In this document: positions 1-11,638 of the stretch, piece after piece
Layout: the number at the start of each line of letters is the position of its first letter
How positions within the stretch are numbered: the stretch's first letter is position 1
Origin: Straminergon stramineum
Taxonomy: Eukaryota; Streptophyta; Bryopsida; Hypnales; Calliergonaceae
Direction of reading: 5' to 3'
Assembly: GCA_963920665.1 (NCBI GenBank)
Contig: OY987265.1
Span: forward strand, 21,829,001-21,893,000
DNA: 64,000 nt
Made by a program: the position numbers and the translations under genes
Notes under the pieces: generated by a model
Told to the model about the DNA's origin: nothing
The model's database searches: none
What the model saw: the letters and a program-made list of their open reading frames with translations, nothing else

Positions 1-152
1 ACAGAGCAACACAGATTCGCAGGAAGAGAAATGACCTTGCAGCCTTGCAGACTTAAGAAATTGGGGAAGAATTTGAAGTAATCGATTTGAACTGGAGTGG
101 CACCTTCGAGGAAATTGCCGCCAAGTTCAATTCTCCCGCTCTTTGGCTCCAT
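1..152 (-). CDS. Possible first exon of a gene running off the left edge
   Basis: Reading the minus strand from an ATG at 152, the frame stays open to the window edge (50 codons; begins MEPKSGRIEL, later DYFKFFPNFLSLQG). The ATG context (GGAG-ATG-GAG) is good, and this stretch is richer in GC than the spacer that follows, as the other genes here are. I do not recognise the protein, and no splice site or conserved domain confirms it. It could equally be a chance open frame in an upstream region. The rest of the gene, if real, lies outside the window. Confidence 0.3.
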   Translation of the reverse strand, partial: MEPKSGRIELGGNFLEGATPVQIDYFKFFPNFLSLQGCKVISLPANLCCS

Positions 153-676
153 CTCCCGCGCTCTTGTTCCAGTCGGTATCCGTCCTTGTCACTTGTTCGG
201 GAACATTATAGGGCTCGTCGCTAATAGAAGTATGCTAACACTCAACCCTCTCTAATAACACAGCCTTGGGGAGCAAATGGTCTGTTTGCGCATTGTGAAC
301 TTTAAAAATACATATCTCCAAATTTTGCTTGTAAAATTTTCTCAACTTTTGCTTTTGACTGGACTTGATCATGATTTACAAATTTTCTGTTAAATGTTAT
401 TAATTTGCCCAATGCATTGTAATTTAAAGTCTGTTGTTTCACTGGCAGACCAAATCGGTTTTTGAGGTCATAGGCATAATATTCATAAAATTATTCACCA
501 GCTCTTCATACTATTTCTCCACATTCAATTTCATAAAGTTATATATTTTGCCACTTTTAATTGCTAAAATTTCAATTTCGTAGGAGAAAGTACTATTGGC
601 TTGTTGGTAAAATCATGAAGAAATAAGTAGCTATGAATGCTACTTGTAAGTGGCACTACCCACTGAAAAGTGGCAC
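153..676. other. AT-rich spacer, nothing recognised
   Basis: About 80 bases of GC-richer sequence next to the possible left-edge exon (perhaps its 5' UTR or promoter) give way to AT-rich sequence with no coding or repeat structure that I can see. Confidence 0.4.
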
Positions 677-905
677 CTGCCTACCACCACACACAAGGAA
701 AAATCCAGGCTGACGAATTTTTCAAAAAATTTGAACCCCCCTCACTTGCCATCTATCTTCAAAAATTAAAAAAACCTTTGATACCTGCCCTGCCCATGCA
801 TGCCATCCCACACAGAAAAACCCAGGCCATCAATTTTTTTCAAAAAACTTTGAACCCCCTCTCCCACCCTCTATCTTCAAAAACAAAAAAATACTTTGAT
901 ATGGA
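677..905. repeat. Divergent tandem duplication, two ~115-bp units
   Basis: Two adjacent units share the same order of landmarks: CCTGCC, then CACACA, AAAAAYCCAGGC, a run ending TTTTTCAAAAAA, TTTGAACCCCCT, CTATCTTCAAAAA and CTTTGATA. Unit 1 runs from about 677 to 783 and unit 2 from about 785 to 902. They differ by point changes and small indels. The short open frame across both is a by-product of the duplication. Confidence 0.65.
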
Positions 906-1237
906 TACTGATGATTACGTAACATAAACCAGACTATCACAGGCAGATTGACTGGTTTGCCACTTTTGAATTTTTTTTTTCTATAGAAAGACAAACATGA
1001 GAAATGGAGAGAGCATTTGAAATTTCATATTTTTGACAAAGTATGAATATCTTAAGAATTTTCGAAGTATGCATCCCAAATGGTTCAAAACAGTCTATAG
1101 ACTACCCCAAAACCATCAAAAAGAGTGTCCATAATGGTCATCAAGTCACCTAAAGCAGTCACAATATTTCCTAATGTGGTTGCAACATTTATTAACATGG
1201 ACATGACATGATGGAATAAAAAAGTTAGTTCTTATAA

Positions 1238-1695
1238 GAGCATCTACAATGTTCTCTCATTAAACAGTCCCTGTATTGCCAAATCACGGGGCATTCCACG
1301 AGGCTTGCATAGTGCCGGGGATATTTTAGAAAAAATCAATCCAATACAAAGCTGCCAATCTAAACGTCAAATGGACTTTTCACATTATAAAAAGAAAGAA
1401 AGGACAAAATTCTGCATTAAGAAAGACTTTTCATGCAAACAAGGGAAGGTTGCATTGATTGACACACTTACCAATGCTTGAAAAAGTATGACAACAATGA
1501 TTATTCCAACACCAAGCCAACTCACGGGCCCTTCACATTTTGCAAATTTGCCGATCTCAAGTGGTGGCATACTAAAGGCCGTGGAAGTGGAGGGCCCCTT
1601 AATGGTTGCATTGGAGCCGGCTTTTAATTAGAAATGACAAAGCACTCTCTACAATGCTGATACTAGACCTATTCCCGGAAGCATTGCAAATGCTC
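1238..1695. mobile_element. MITE with GAGCATYTRCAATG termini and TAA duplication
   Basis: The left end reads GAGCATCTACAATG and the right end is the reverse complement of GAGCATTTGCAATG. Both ends are flanked by TAA (1235-1237 and 1696-1698). The 3-bp TAA target and the short length fit a PIF/Harbinger (Tourist-like) MITE. The interior is non-coding. Confidence 0.55.
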
Positions 1696-1698
1696 TAA

Positions 1699-2739
1699 TG
1701 ACTTTACACTGGACAGGTGGAAGATCAGTCTCTAATAACTCCATCACCATGATGTAAAGCATTGATTTTGGCCATTAACCAACCTAATGAAGTCCTAATC
1801 TCATTAATTAGAAAAAATCTCCCATGGATTGATAGAACCGTATTATTATAGTGGGTTGTTTTGTAGATGTTTGCATTAGAGAGTTCGGATGTCATGGGCT
1901 GCTTTACCTTAATACTAATAAGAAATATAATATATGCAACACATACAAATATTGCATGTGGAATCTTTAAAATATTACACAATATATGGGCATGGATATT
2001 AATATGGGGTATAGAATACTAATATTGATGACGTAGGGATACAAATGTGTGTACTATGTTGATATCCCATATTGATAGCAATTACAACTTCACAAAAAAT
2101 AAAAATTTGGGGTGGGATGAATAATCCATTATTTCACAAGCAATATAATTAATACATTTCACAAGGGAGTGAGAAGTGGCAATTTGCCATAATGTCCTTA
2201 GAAGGGCAATCACTATCAATTTGCTAAATGTTAAAGAAATTACTAGTAGGGAAAATTAGGAAAGTTTTGATGATTTTATCCTTAAATCTTTTGCCATTCT
2301 TCTATAAATCAAATCAATTGAAACTGCAAATTTAGCCAATCATAATAAATTCTAGATGCTACAAACAGAGATTGTATTTTTGGTGAATTTTCAAAGATAA
2401 ATACTCAAAAAGTAATTTGAAATAGATTTATAAATATTTTCCAAAATTTGACTATATGTATAATTCCGAAAAACACATCTTGATTTTGTTGTGTTTTCAC
2501 AATATTCTTGAATTATTTTTGGAGTATTTTGAAATTTAGATTATTTGTCAATTTTTCAATGTTTGAAAATTCTCGGGCTAGCTAGTACTGTAGGGTGAAA
2601 GCAAGAAACAATTGTTGATTATGTTGCATTTGGGGGTAGTACTATGAGCTTTTGAAAAAATATATAAATTAAAATATAAAATATAATTAAAAATACTGCA
2701 AATAATGTATTCCAGAAATTGAGGTCTAAGAAAAATTTA
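1699..2739. other. AT-rich spacer
   Basis: No gene or clear repeat boundary seen. The only open frames are short and have no recognisable similarity. Confidence 0.4.
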
Positions 2740-3444
2740 GGGTGATTGCAAGAAACTCTTGTCCTTTTTTTGTCCCCTAGGCCTTACACAAGTGTTTTTT
2801 TGCTCATAACTTTTGCATCATATGTTTATTTACTATGAAATTTGAAATGAAGGTACATGTGGTAGTTTTAGACTTTTTTTTTTAATTTCTTAAAATGAAT
2901 TTATATTTTTAAAATTTCCCCCAATTGGATGTCTACTTTGGCCATTTGGAGGGGTTTTAGTATTATTTCCACCCCAAAAATGAAATTTTGAAGGTCAAAA
3001 GTTGGGATGCAAGGACTTCTACTAAGGTTACACAAGCCATGAAGAAATTTTCTATAAATAGTACAATATTCAACTTCACATATGCTCAAAGTGTTCCACT
3101 TTTGTGCACATGCAAAGAACATAATTTTTTTCTTGAAGATGCAAATGGAAAAATCTTCAAGTTAGAAAAAATGTCAATTTTTTAATTTATTTTTCTGAAT
3201 CTTTTTACTATTTTCTAAAAATCAAATTCCAAGTATTTGTTCTCTTGCATTTTACATTACTCTTTTTTTGTATATAACTTTAAGAGATAAAATTTTCTAG
3301 GCCTAACTTTTTACACATATACTATTTTGAATGCTTTCTAAATTATTTTTAATTTGTTTTATTTAAATATATTCCATAAGTCACAATATTCACAATACTA
3401 GGTTGTTTTGAGACCAAAATGGTTGGTCTTTCTTACAACAAACC
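2740..3444. mobile_element. GGGT-family TIR element, copy 1 (TSD TTTA)
   Basis: The left terminus is GGGTGATTGCAAGAAAC and the right terminus is the reverse complement of GGTTTGTTGTAAGAAAG. The element is flanked by a perfect 4-bp duplication TTTA (2736-2739 and 3445-3448). The interior resembles the copies at 14659 and 56080 in order and wording (for example the ATAACTTTTG..ATGAAATTT segment after the left end). It carries no transposase frame, so it is non-autonomous. Confidence 0.75.
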
Positions 3445-3766
3445 TTTATTCCTAACATTATGTGCAAAAAAATAAATTGGTAGGTTTTGGGTGTTGTTAA
3501 AATTGATAGAAAATTATGAATTTTTTTTAAATCATAGAAATAAGACACTTTCAACAACTTTATGGAGATAATATTTCACCAAAAGAATTAAGGTTAGGTA
3601 TTTAGATGTTTAGAAATATGTGCACAACGAAGCCTTATTTGCATCTATGTAGAGGACAATGAATAATTTACTTTTCTTAGAAACCCTTCAATTAATTCTT
3701 AGAAACCTTAGTAGAGGAACATGGTTTCCAAATTTTGAAGTGAAAATCATCATAGGGGACTCTTTA

Positions 3767-3897
3767 CACTAGAAGAAAACTATGTTGTGTTTAACAAAAT
3801 CCAGGTGACATTTTTATGTAAACTATGTTCACTGAAACGCAGTTTATATAAAATGTCACCTGGATTTTGTTAAACACAGCATAGTTTTCTACTAGTG
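3767..3897. mobile_element. 131-bp CACTA-type foldback MITE (TSD TTA)
   Basis: The element is almost wholly palindromic: it begins CACTAGAAGAAAACTATG and ends with CATAGTTTTCTACTAGTG, with arms of about 55 bases meeting near 3832. TTA flanks both sides (3764-3766 and 3898-3900), a 3-bp target duplication as expected for CACTA (EnSpm/CMC) elements. The RNA would fold into a long hairpin. Confidence 0.85.
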
Positions 3898-3900
3898 TTA

Positions 3901-5545
3901 CAATGCTAAAAACTTGTAAACCTTGAAATGTGATCAATTAGAGAAATTGAGTAAAAAATAGTATGAATATGTTTTTAATTACCCAAAAAAAGTATTGACT
4001 TAGACAATATATGATTCATCTCTAGTATTGTGTGCATAATACGTGACACAAAATAGTACAAATGTGTCATGCTTTCACCTTGCATTTAAAGGGATTTCTA
4101 ATTTGTAAAAGTAAGAGTGGAGAAAATAAATTGGTCCTTTATGTGGTGTCCTTTGAGGTGATGATCAACTATTTTTGTATAGAAAATAGGGGGAATAAGT
4201 TGAACATGTTGACTTCAGTCATATTTTAATAAGCAATGTGTTTTTGGATCACTCGTATTGGTAAGGCTGTTTGTTTGATTGTTTTCTTGTATATTAGCAT
4301 AGGCATATACTTTGTTTATTATTAATAAAAAAGTGAGAGATTGAATAATTGAGTAATAGAACCGAGGAATAGATTTGTTTGGGTAATTTATATGAGTAGT
4401 TGGATGTTTGAAATGTATGTTGATATGGTAGATGGAATTGTGGTTATCTATAAATATATGAGCAAGTTTGTGAAGGTTATTTGTATTTAAGAAGAAGAAA
4501 AGTGTATAGATTGAGGGATGGATTGCACTCATTTTTGCACAAATTTATTTCTGTAGTTTGAGAAGTTTATTAGAAAGTTTTATTTTCCTAGCTAGGTTAA
4601 AAATGTCATATCAACGATTTTAGGCAATTAATTGTTTGATCCAAGAGGTTCTTTTGTAGACTCTAGGTGGAATGAATGATCAATTTGAATAGTAAGTGGA
4701 TAGAGGTGGATATCTAAGCTTTCATCTCTTGCATTGTTAAAATCATGTGACTTCTCTTTAGAGAAATCTTCACAACTAAACTTCCTTCGACTCTCCTCAA
4801 CAACTTTTTGGCTATCCAAGAAACTGGTCTCATAGTTTCCAAAGATTTTTCTGAGAGATTTAGCAATGTATCATCACATCTTAGGATTGTGATGGACTTT
4901 ATTATTGTGGGGATGCAAGAAAGTAGTCACCAATGGCCCTTTTTCTTGGCACCATGGGGCCAGATTGCACCATTTCAAAATAAATGTCTCATTTTTGCCA
5001 CATAAAAGTAATCTTTTTTCACTCAAAAAATTCCATTTCTATTAAAAATGTGGATGAATTCTCCAAATTTGGGTGAAAAAGTGTATGAATATGATTGAAA
5101 AATGTTTCTTGGTCAAAAAAATGGAAGAATATAGAAATACAATCCTTCACTAAATTTTAAGTGATCAACATTCTGGCACTTTCTCAAAAAGTAAAAAAAA
5201 GGGTTGGTCACCATAGGTGAAGTAGACTTTGTTTTCATTGTCAATGTAGTACTCGTACTTGCATCCCTTGTTTGCAATCGACAAGTCTATCTAGAGCCTT
5301 TAAATAGTTAGCAAGTAAAAATATAATTAGATAGAATAAACAAAATGTTGGGAAATAGATAGAAGCATTGCAACAAGAAATTTGAAATGCAAGAATTGAA
5401 AAGCAAAGATGAACTTATTCCTTTCCCCTTCCATCTAGGCACATAACTTCTACTTGCATTTTTTTAAAGTAGTGATAAAGTTGTAGTTTCTCCTTACCAA
5501 CAATGCAATGGAAGTAAAGGTCTTGTGAATAAAAACACCCTACAG
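3901..5545. other. AT-rich spacer, no gene recognised
   Basis: Several short open frames lie here on both strands, including a 105-codon low-complexity one at 4215-4532 (minus). None has a recognisable domain, splice structure or gene-like base composition. Confidence 0.4.
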
Positions 5546-5797
5546 TTTTAGGCCCGGGGAGGGTTGTGAGTTCTTAGATTGTAGGGAATGTGGGAACGAC
5601 ACTGTAGCAATAGTTTGATGTGGCCAAAGTTTGGCCACATCATTTTTTTTTAAATTGTTAATTTTTTTTTTGCAATTTCAGAAATCAGAACAGTTATTTA
5701 AAAAATTAAAAAATTAAAAAAAAAATCTTTGATAGCGGACAACCATTCCTTCACTTCATCAGGAACAGGCCTGAAACAACCCTCCCTGAGCCTAAAA
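5546..5797. mobile_element. MITE-like element with 22-bp inverted termini
   Basis: The left end TTTTAGGCCCGGGGAGGGTT pairs with the right end, whose reverse complement reads TTTTAGGCTCAGGGAGGGTT. Inside is a second palindrome, GATGTGGCCAAAG..TTTGGCCACATC, near 5617-5642. No clear target duplication was found, so the outer boundary may be off by a few bases. Confidence 0.55.
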
Positions 5798-6808
5798 TCT
5801 CTTCTAATGTTATTCCTATATTCTTAATCAAGGTTGTGAATTTTGCCTATTTGCATCGAATTTGTTGTGTTAGGTGGATGTAGTTGTGACAAATTGCAAT
5901 TTTGGCCTCCACTCATTATTGCCTCTAGTTTTGAATCCCCAAAAGACAATTTACATTGACAATTTTTCCTCTTGCTTGTATGAGCCGGAAATTGTAGCTG
6001 CAATATTTTTCTTGTTATTGCATTCAAGAAATATATGGGCCTTTATGTTGTATCAATTACCTTTGTTGAATGTCATTGGAATCTAATGTGTGGAATATAG
6101 TAAATTCAATTCAATTTAAATGAAAAATGAAGTTGCGACAATATTATTCCCTTGCAACAACTCTTCCCATCATAGACAATAGTGCAAACAGGCTAAGTCC
6201 CCACCCAAAGGCCCCTTAAGCCCCCCCTCCCTTATATGTTGCAATCTTGAGACCCGCTCACTAATTGCCCTTTCCTTGCCAATTTCTAATAATCTCCCCC
6301 TACCAAGACTTGGAAAAAAATCCAAGAAAAAACCTAAAGGAAAAAAACAAAGCCCCACACCAAAACCTTTATAGAAGACCTAAAGACCCAACTTGGGGAT
6401 TTTTTTTCCTTCACTAAATTTTGTTTGCTCCATGTTGCCCAAGGAGTCTACACAATTTTGAGCATCACTACTTTTCACCTAGGCATCCAATTAGAGTTCT
6501 TACTTTCACACGAATGCATTCATTGTACCCACCTTTTGTCCAAATTTCATAAATATTTGTCCAAAATTGACTTCATAGGAACCTACTTGGATTTTCAATT
6601 GTCCATTCAATATACAATTGGCCTTTCAAGGGTTAATTTTGTATTGTGTGAGCTTCTACTCATGTTCAAATCTTGAATCCAAAATGATTCCCCAAATGAT
6701 TTGAAATTTCCCAAATCTTATTATTTATGATAAAAAAATGAATTCCTACGTTTTCCCTTTCCTTAGGAAGAACCAAAGAAGACCTTCAACACGACTAGGA
6801 AGAGGCCT
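5798..6808. other. AT-rich spacer, no gene recognised
   Basis: Short open frames at 5824-6086 and 6425-6676 show no domain. Nothing else is supported. Confidence 0.4.
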
Positions 6809-7373
6809 TTAACCCCTAAAGGACCAAGCATTCAAATTTTGAACAAGGGATGAATGAAAATACATTCCAAGTACATAGAAATGTGTTCTTTCAACCATCA
6901 ATTTTTTTGAAATTTTTTTGTGTTAATTCTGTAACATATGTAAGGTATAAATTTTGAAGACTTTACTTTGCAAATATTCTATAATTCAAAGGAAATTGGT
7001 AGGTCTAACCTCAAAAAATAACTTTTTTAGTTAAAAATGACCCTTCGAAAATGACTTGAATAAAAAAATTCCTTCAAATATCACTATAATGGTATAATTA
7101 CAACTTAAAGGAGAACAATTCTTGTAAAACTCTCAAATATTCAATTTCCAATCAATTTAAAAAAGAATTTTCAACTTTTGCCTTTAAATTTTATTGTAAA
7201 ATATTGGCTTGTGTACTATTGTAGTTGTTCTAACCATATAGATATGAACTATGGATGATATTTTACAACCATTGTTTGAGAGTCATCATTAAATTGTTAC
7301 TTTAAGTTGAATTTTATAATATATCTTTATAATTTTTGGAATTTGGACTATCCCCTAGTCTTTAAGGGGTTAA
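6809..7373 (+). mobile_element. TTAA MITE, ~0.57-kb family (T3)
   Basis: TTAA lies at both ends (6809-6812 and 7370-7373). The left terminus CCCCTAAAGGACC faces a right terminus whose reverse complement starts CCCCTTAAAGACTAGGG. The right half carries the CCATATAGATATGAACTATGG and TTTTATAA landmarks shared with the elements at 13301 and 44172 (there inverted). Non-coding. Confidence 0.7.
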
Positions 7374-7376
7374 AGG

Positions 7377-7613
7377 TTAACCTTTAAATGATGCCATGGA
7401 TGTTTTTTGTCCAATGGATGACAAAAAAAATCTTCTTATGTAGGACAAAAGTGCAATTGTTCATCCTTGGAATTTTGTGCAAAGAGGAGAGATCTTGCAC
7501 AATAGTTCAACTTACCTCCAATGAATATTTTTGGTTTAAAAAAAAATACATGATGTCACATGGTTCTAAAAGGAATGATTTCCACACTCACTAGTCCATC
7601 CTTTAAGGGTTAA
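7377..7613 (+). mobile_element. TTAA MITE, ~0.24-kb family (T2), copy 1
   Basis: TTAA at 7377-7380 and 7610-7613. The left part has the family landmarks TGGATGTTTTTTGTCC..TGGATGACAAA and TTCATCCTTGGAATTTTG; the right end is CACTAGTCCATCCTTTAAGGG. Only three bases separate it from the T3 element on its left. Confidence 0.75.
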
Positions 7614-8114
7614 AACAAAAGAAAATGTACCCAAAACTATCTTTCTCCTTGTAAGGTCACCACCTCCATATTATAATACTAGAGCTATTTTTATGCAAAA
7701 TAGCCCCAACTCCACTTTACACTTGTCCTCCTATTGCTCTACCATTTTGCCGGGTATCCTCCTTGAATGATCACTTTCGCTTCAAAAGTGGGAGTAGAAT
7801 TCATGAGTGTTTGGAATTGGGTGTTGTTACCGCTTACACGCCATTGCTGAATCTCTCCCTGCCTGTGGGCCTGTGGGCCTGTGGGGCGAAAGAACCAACT
7901 CTTCGAGTGTTGGGGCCTCGAATATAACTTAAGCTACTGCAGACTTGCTGTCAGCTACTGTAACTTAGTATCATTGAGTACAGACTTTCGTAGGTGGGGC
8001 TGAAATATCTTCCCCTCTCCGTCTCCGTCTCCGTGTCCCAGGCCCTCGTGACTGCAGCTGGCTGGCTTCTTCTTTAATTTTAAGCACCGATCGAAGGACA
8101 GTTAATATGCTTAA
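7614..8114. other. Spacer with short direct repeats
   Basis: CCTGTGGG is repeated in tandem near 7861-7885 and CTCCGT near 8020-8035. GC content rises toward 8 kb. No gene is established. Confidence 0.4.
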
Positions 8115-8327
8115 ATGAGCACCTGGTGTTTGACTTTAGAATTCGAGGTCGAACTTAGGGCCTCGGCTTGCCCGTGGAGTGGCTTGTATGCTTCTAAAGT
8201 TATAGTTCGTGCATTTCCATGGCCGGCTGCTGAGAAGGGTGTCCAAAAACCTCTTCAAGCGGTGACAAAATTACCGAGGTCTGTGGCGCTCTGTGCTGCA
8301 CTTGCAACGGTGGCGTGGCCATGGTAG
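8115..8327 (+). pseudogene. Possible relic of a plastid-targeted protein exon
   Basis: A 70-codon frame lies in a GC-richer island. Its middle reads SKVIVRAFPWPAAEKG and its end LPRSVALCAALATVAWPW. The VRA followed by a small hydrophobic/acidic stretch recalls a chloroplast transit-peptide cleavage region, and the end recalls a short membrane segment. I cannot name a family, and no adjoining exon was found. It may be a decayed exon or chance. Confidence 0.2.
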
Positions 8328-9890
8328 CCACGGGAACTCAATCAAGTTTATGGAGCTTGTGAGGAACGAGCCCACAGTTTAGATCAGAGCGAGCCTGACT
8401 GACAAATATTGGCTCAACTAGTTACTTCATCCATCACTACTTACAAAGACCGTCTTCACTACCAGTGCAACAAAATGTCATGACGTCAAAAAGACCTATA
8501 GTGTATTCTACTTGCTGAAGAGAATCGGTGCATTTGTTGAGGAGACTTTTAGTATTGGACAACCCGTTTGTTGGGGGAAGAGAATCGAGGATCCAAACAA
8601 TATTTTATTACTCTCTTCTCATACAAAGTTTGCTTCTATCCGGGGATTTTAATTTTACGAATGGTTGCGATGCTCTCAGTGTCATTTCGTTTCTCACATA
8701 TTTGTTTCCTTCGGAAAACTGGCTAACTGGAACTTTCTAGCAAAACCAATTTGTCATGTATGTTTGTAGTGATGCGAAGACCTTACTATCTACAGTTCGA
8801 TCTACACAGTATGAATTGTTTTGAGGACCTAGCTAGGAGTGTAATGTACTCTTGTCACAAAGTGACAAAATCACACTCCAAGAGTTCAAGAAGGTATTCT
8901 TTTTCTAAATGTCAATCCAGTTAGGGTAGCCCAAAGCAGTGTTTAATCATTAGAAGACTGTTTCAGGCTGGTTCTCTATGCCAACCGCTGTTTGCTAGAA
9001 TTAAAAGTTATGAAAAGATTTTTTTTTTAAATAATGAAAAAGAAATTTTTGTTCAATTTTTTTATTATTATTATCTGACGTGGCTGTCGCCTGGCCACGT
9101 CAGCTTGTTGCTGTGGCTGAGTTCCCACAATTTGAGAACTCAAGGGAACTCGAGGGAACTTATAGGCTTGATGACTAGGTGAATTCATCTAATGTTTGAT
9201 TCTCTTATAGTCTTAATGGTTGTGCAACATACATCTTGAAGTGTAGGTGGATTAGATGTTCAGAGCATTCATTTTTATCTAAAATTGTGCATAGACTTTC
9301 ATCCATAGTTTTATCTAAAATTATTAAATCACATCTAAATCTAGTGAATCTTGTATAATTGGGGAGATGTTTATGGGGCGATTTCCCCAAAATTTCTCCC
9401 CTCTCTTTTTAATGTAACAAAAGCTAGAACCAAAATGAAGTAAGATTTGGTGAAACTTTGTAAGAAATTTAAATGTTGATTTAGAAGGTCAATTGTGTAT
9501 TTTCTTTTCTTTTTATATTCAGTGACATGAGTAACATGAGAAATTACCCTATGCTTTCACAATTGAAAATTCATAGAATATTGTTAGTGTCATAAAATTA
9601 CAAAAGTGGAGATTTTGGGTGCTCAACTACAGTAGGTGTTTTCAGCTTTCACTCGGTCGTAGCTCCAATACATTATACTATTGTAAGCAACTGATTACAA
9701 TCTTGCGACGCCGGATACTCAACATAAGCACCCAAAACAGGGTCTGCTCAGTATTGCAACCTATATCGATCCTGTCCAAGAACTACCCACTTTCGGAATC
9801 TGCCATTACAGTCATAACTCCGTTGACATGTTGGATTCCGAAAGCACTGCTCTTCTCACCCACAGAAATAACAATAACCAAAACTTCTCA
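8328..9890. other. Spacer, including 3' flank of the DOG1-like gene
   Basis: It contains one strong palindrome at 9075-9103 (CTGACGTGGC..GCCACGTCAG), similar in design to the palindrome inside the MITE at 5546-5797. The last ~250 bases before 9891 are probably 3' UTR of the minus-strand DOG1-like gene. No other gene is seen. Confidence 0.4.
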
Positions 9891-11638
9891 TTAGGTTTGG
9901 CAAGCACTTTGGTGACACCACATATTAACCGACGCCTTCTGCACGGACTCTTCACCTCGTGCTCTATAACGAGCACAAACCGGTGGTGAACCAAAGGACT
10001 CATAACCAAATGGTAATCGCGGAGGCAAAGGCTTCACAAATGAGATTGGTCGAGAGCCTGCTTGTACTCTACTCTGATCTGAGACACCCAGTGCGTGCAC
10101 ACTGAAGGCCAACTCAAATGCGGCTATGGCGCAATGGGCTACTTGAACTGGGGTCAGTACCAAAAAAAGCTGATGCAGCGTCTGCAAACGAAGCTGGTCT
10201 GCCTGTATCAGAAGTTTCTTCAGCCGGGACATTCGAGGCCTGAGAACACGCTTTAAGTCACTCTTGTTGGACCTAGCTGGTGAAGTACCGGCGCCTATCA
10301 GAACGGTTGCAACCACATCTTGGTCGCTTACAAGCATCTGCAAGATATTGAATATGTCTCGTTAGAACACTAGCTTCTTCTCAAGTCTAAACTTATCTTA
10401 ACGCAAACCACAATGGTCATACTCGTTAAAATGGCATGTTTCAATGCACTAAAATTGTGGCATTCCAATGCACAGACCTCTGAAAACTAGGACTGGTATA
10501 GATCCGAGATCGAGACTGTCGAGGGTTGCAGATCTGGAAATATGCCAATTTCTTGAAGCTTCGCCATTTTAAAAAATACGACCATCACATCTGTGATCTA
10601 GAATAGGTCCACACAAGGTTACCTGAATTGTAGCTAACTTCTTGGATAGTTTATTCTCTTCATAACGTACACGTTTCTGAATATTGCATAGGTTGACGAG
10701 TTGCTTGCCGGATAAGACTGCCTCTGAACGAACCAATTTCTCGATGCCAAGTCCAAAACTGCGAATCCCGTCCTGAGGTTGCACACGCATGAGAGAATAC
10801 ACCAATAACAATGCGCATGATGGCCTCCACCCACCCAACCACATGAACGACGCCTCCATTGCTGTGACTTCCCCACCTGCAATCAAAAGAACGAAGTACT
10901 TCAAAACTGATTCAGTGCATCACATTTGGAGAATTTCGACCCAGCCAGGGATAAGTTAAATTGAGCAAATTCAGGACTAATAATTAAATACATCAGTCCA
11001 TCGTAGCACAACTGAAGGCTTTTAACCCTTCAAATCTAAAGATAGGGTGGCTACTATTCAAGAAGAAGACTGCATTGCAAGACCTAGCCACTCCCTTCTT
11101 TCTCATATCTATTATGAGACTCAATTCTTAGAATTTGAGTTCTTTATAACTGGATCACCCCAAATCGTAGCATCTGATTGAAATTATGAGATTGTGCTAA
11201 ATAACTCAAATATGGAACCATCCCGTGCAACCTAACAATTGCTATTTTTCTCAACAAAGCACCAACCAATCAACAGAATCACGCATCCTGAATCGCGAAC
11301 TCTAAGCACCCGTTATGTGTTTGAATTGCAGACTTTGATGAAGAGGGACATGCATTACCTGCGATAGTAAGAAGCACCTTCTCGTCCTCAAGAGCAGAAT
11401 GTTTATGAATGTCAGCCATATACAAAGCCACACATTTATGCAACGGCGCCTCAAGAGCTCCAATTTCGATTTTAGAGCGCACGACTCCTCGGAGAATACG
11501 GATATGCGGTTGACAGCCCATCCACCAGCGGGTTCCCTCCATAGCGACTGAGGTGCAATTTCCAAGTCTACTACCCACAGTATGCTCGAATTCCAAAGTG
11601 AACTCTGTAGCACCACTTCTAAATCTCTCCCACGATTG
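9891..11638 (-). CDS. DOG1-domain protein (DOG1-like)
   Basis: Minus-strand gene. Coding exons are 11638-11359, 10876-10623 and 10337-9891 (stop TAA at 9891-9893), with splices GCAG|GTAATG, TTGCAG|GTGGGG, TTCAG|GTAACC and CTTGCAG|ATGCTT; phases agree throughout and give about 326 residues. Conserved DOG1 blocks are visible: HKCVALYMADIHKHSALEDE, then EASFMWLGGWRPSCALLLVY across the first junction, KQLVNLCNIQ, and ADQLRLQTLHQLFLVLTPVQ near the end. In the family these form the all-helical DOG1 domain found in DOG1 dormancy regulators and at the C-terminus of TGA bZIP factors. The LTPVQ..AAFEL ending favours DOG1-like over TGA (usually LTTRQAA), and no bZIP is seen. The start is unresolved: a TAG lies in frame just before 11638, so an upstream exon must supply the ATG (one candidate, 11923-11897, encodes MSKNFQLWG before a GT), or translation starts at an internal Met. 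Confidence 0.75.

Noticed and set aside
4215..4532. 105-codon minus-strand frame
   Set aside because: AT-driven low-complexity composition (Asn, Ile, His, Tyr), no domain, no gene-like context.
9891..11638. TGA-type bZIP transcription factor
   Set aside because: The C-terminal domain is of the shared DOG1 type, but no basic leucine zipper was found and the LTPVQ ending fits DOG1-like better.
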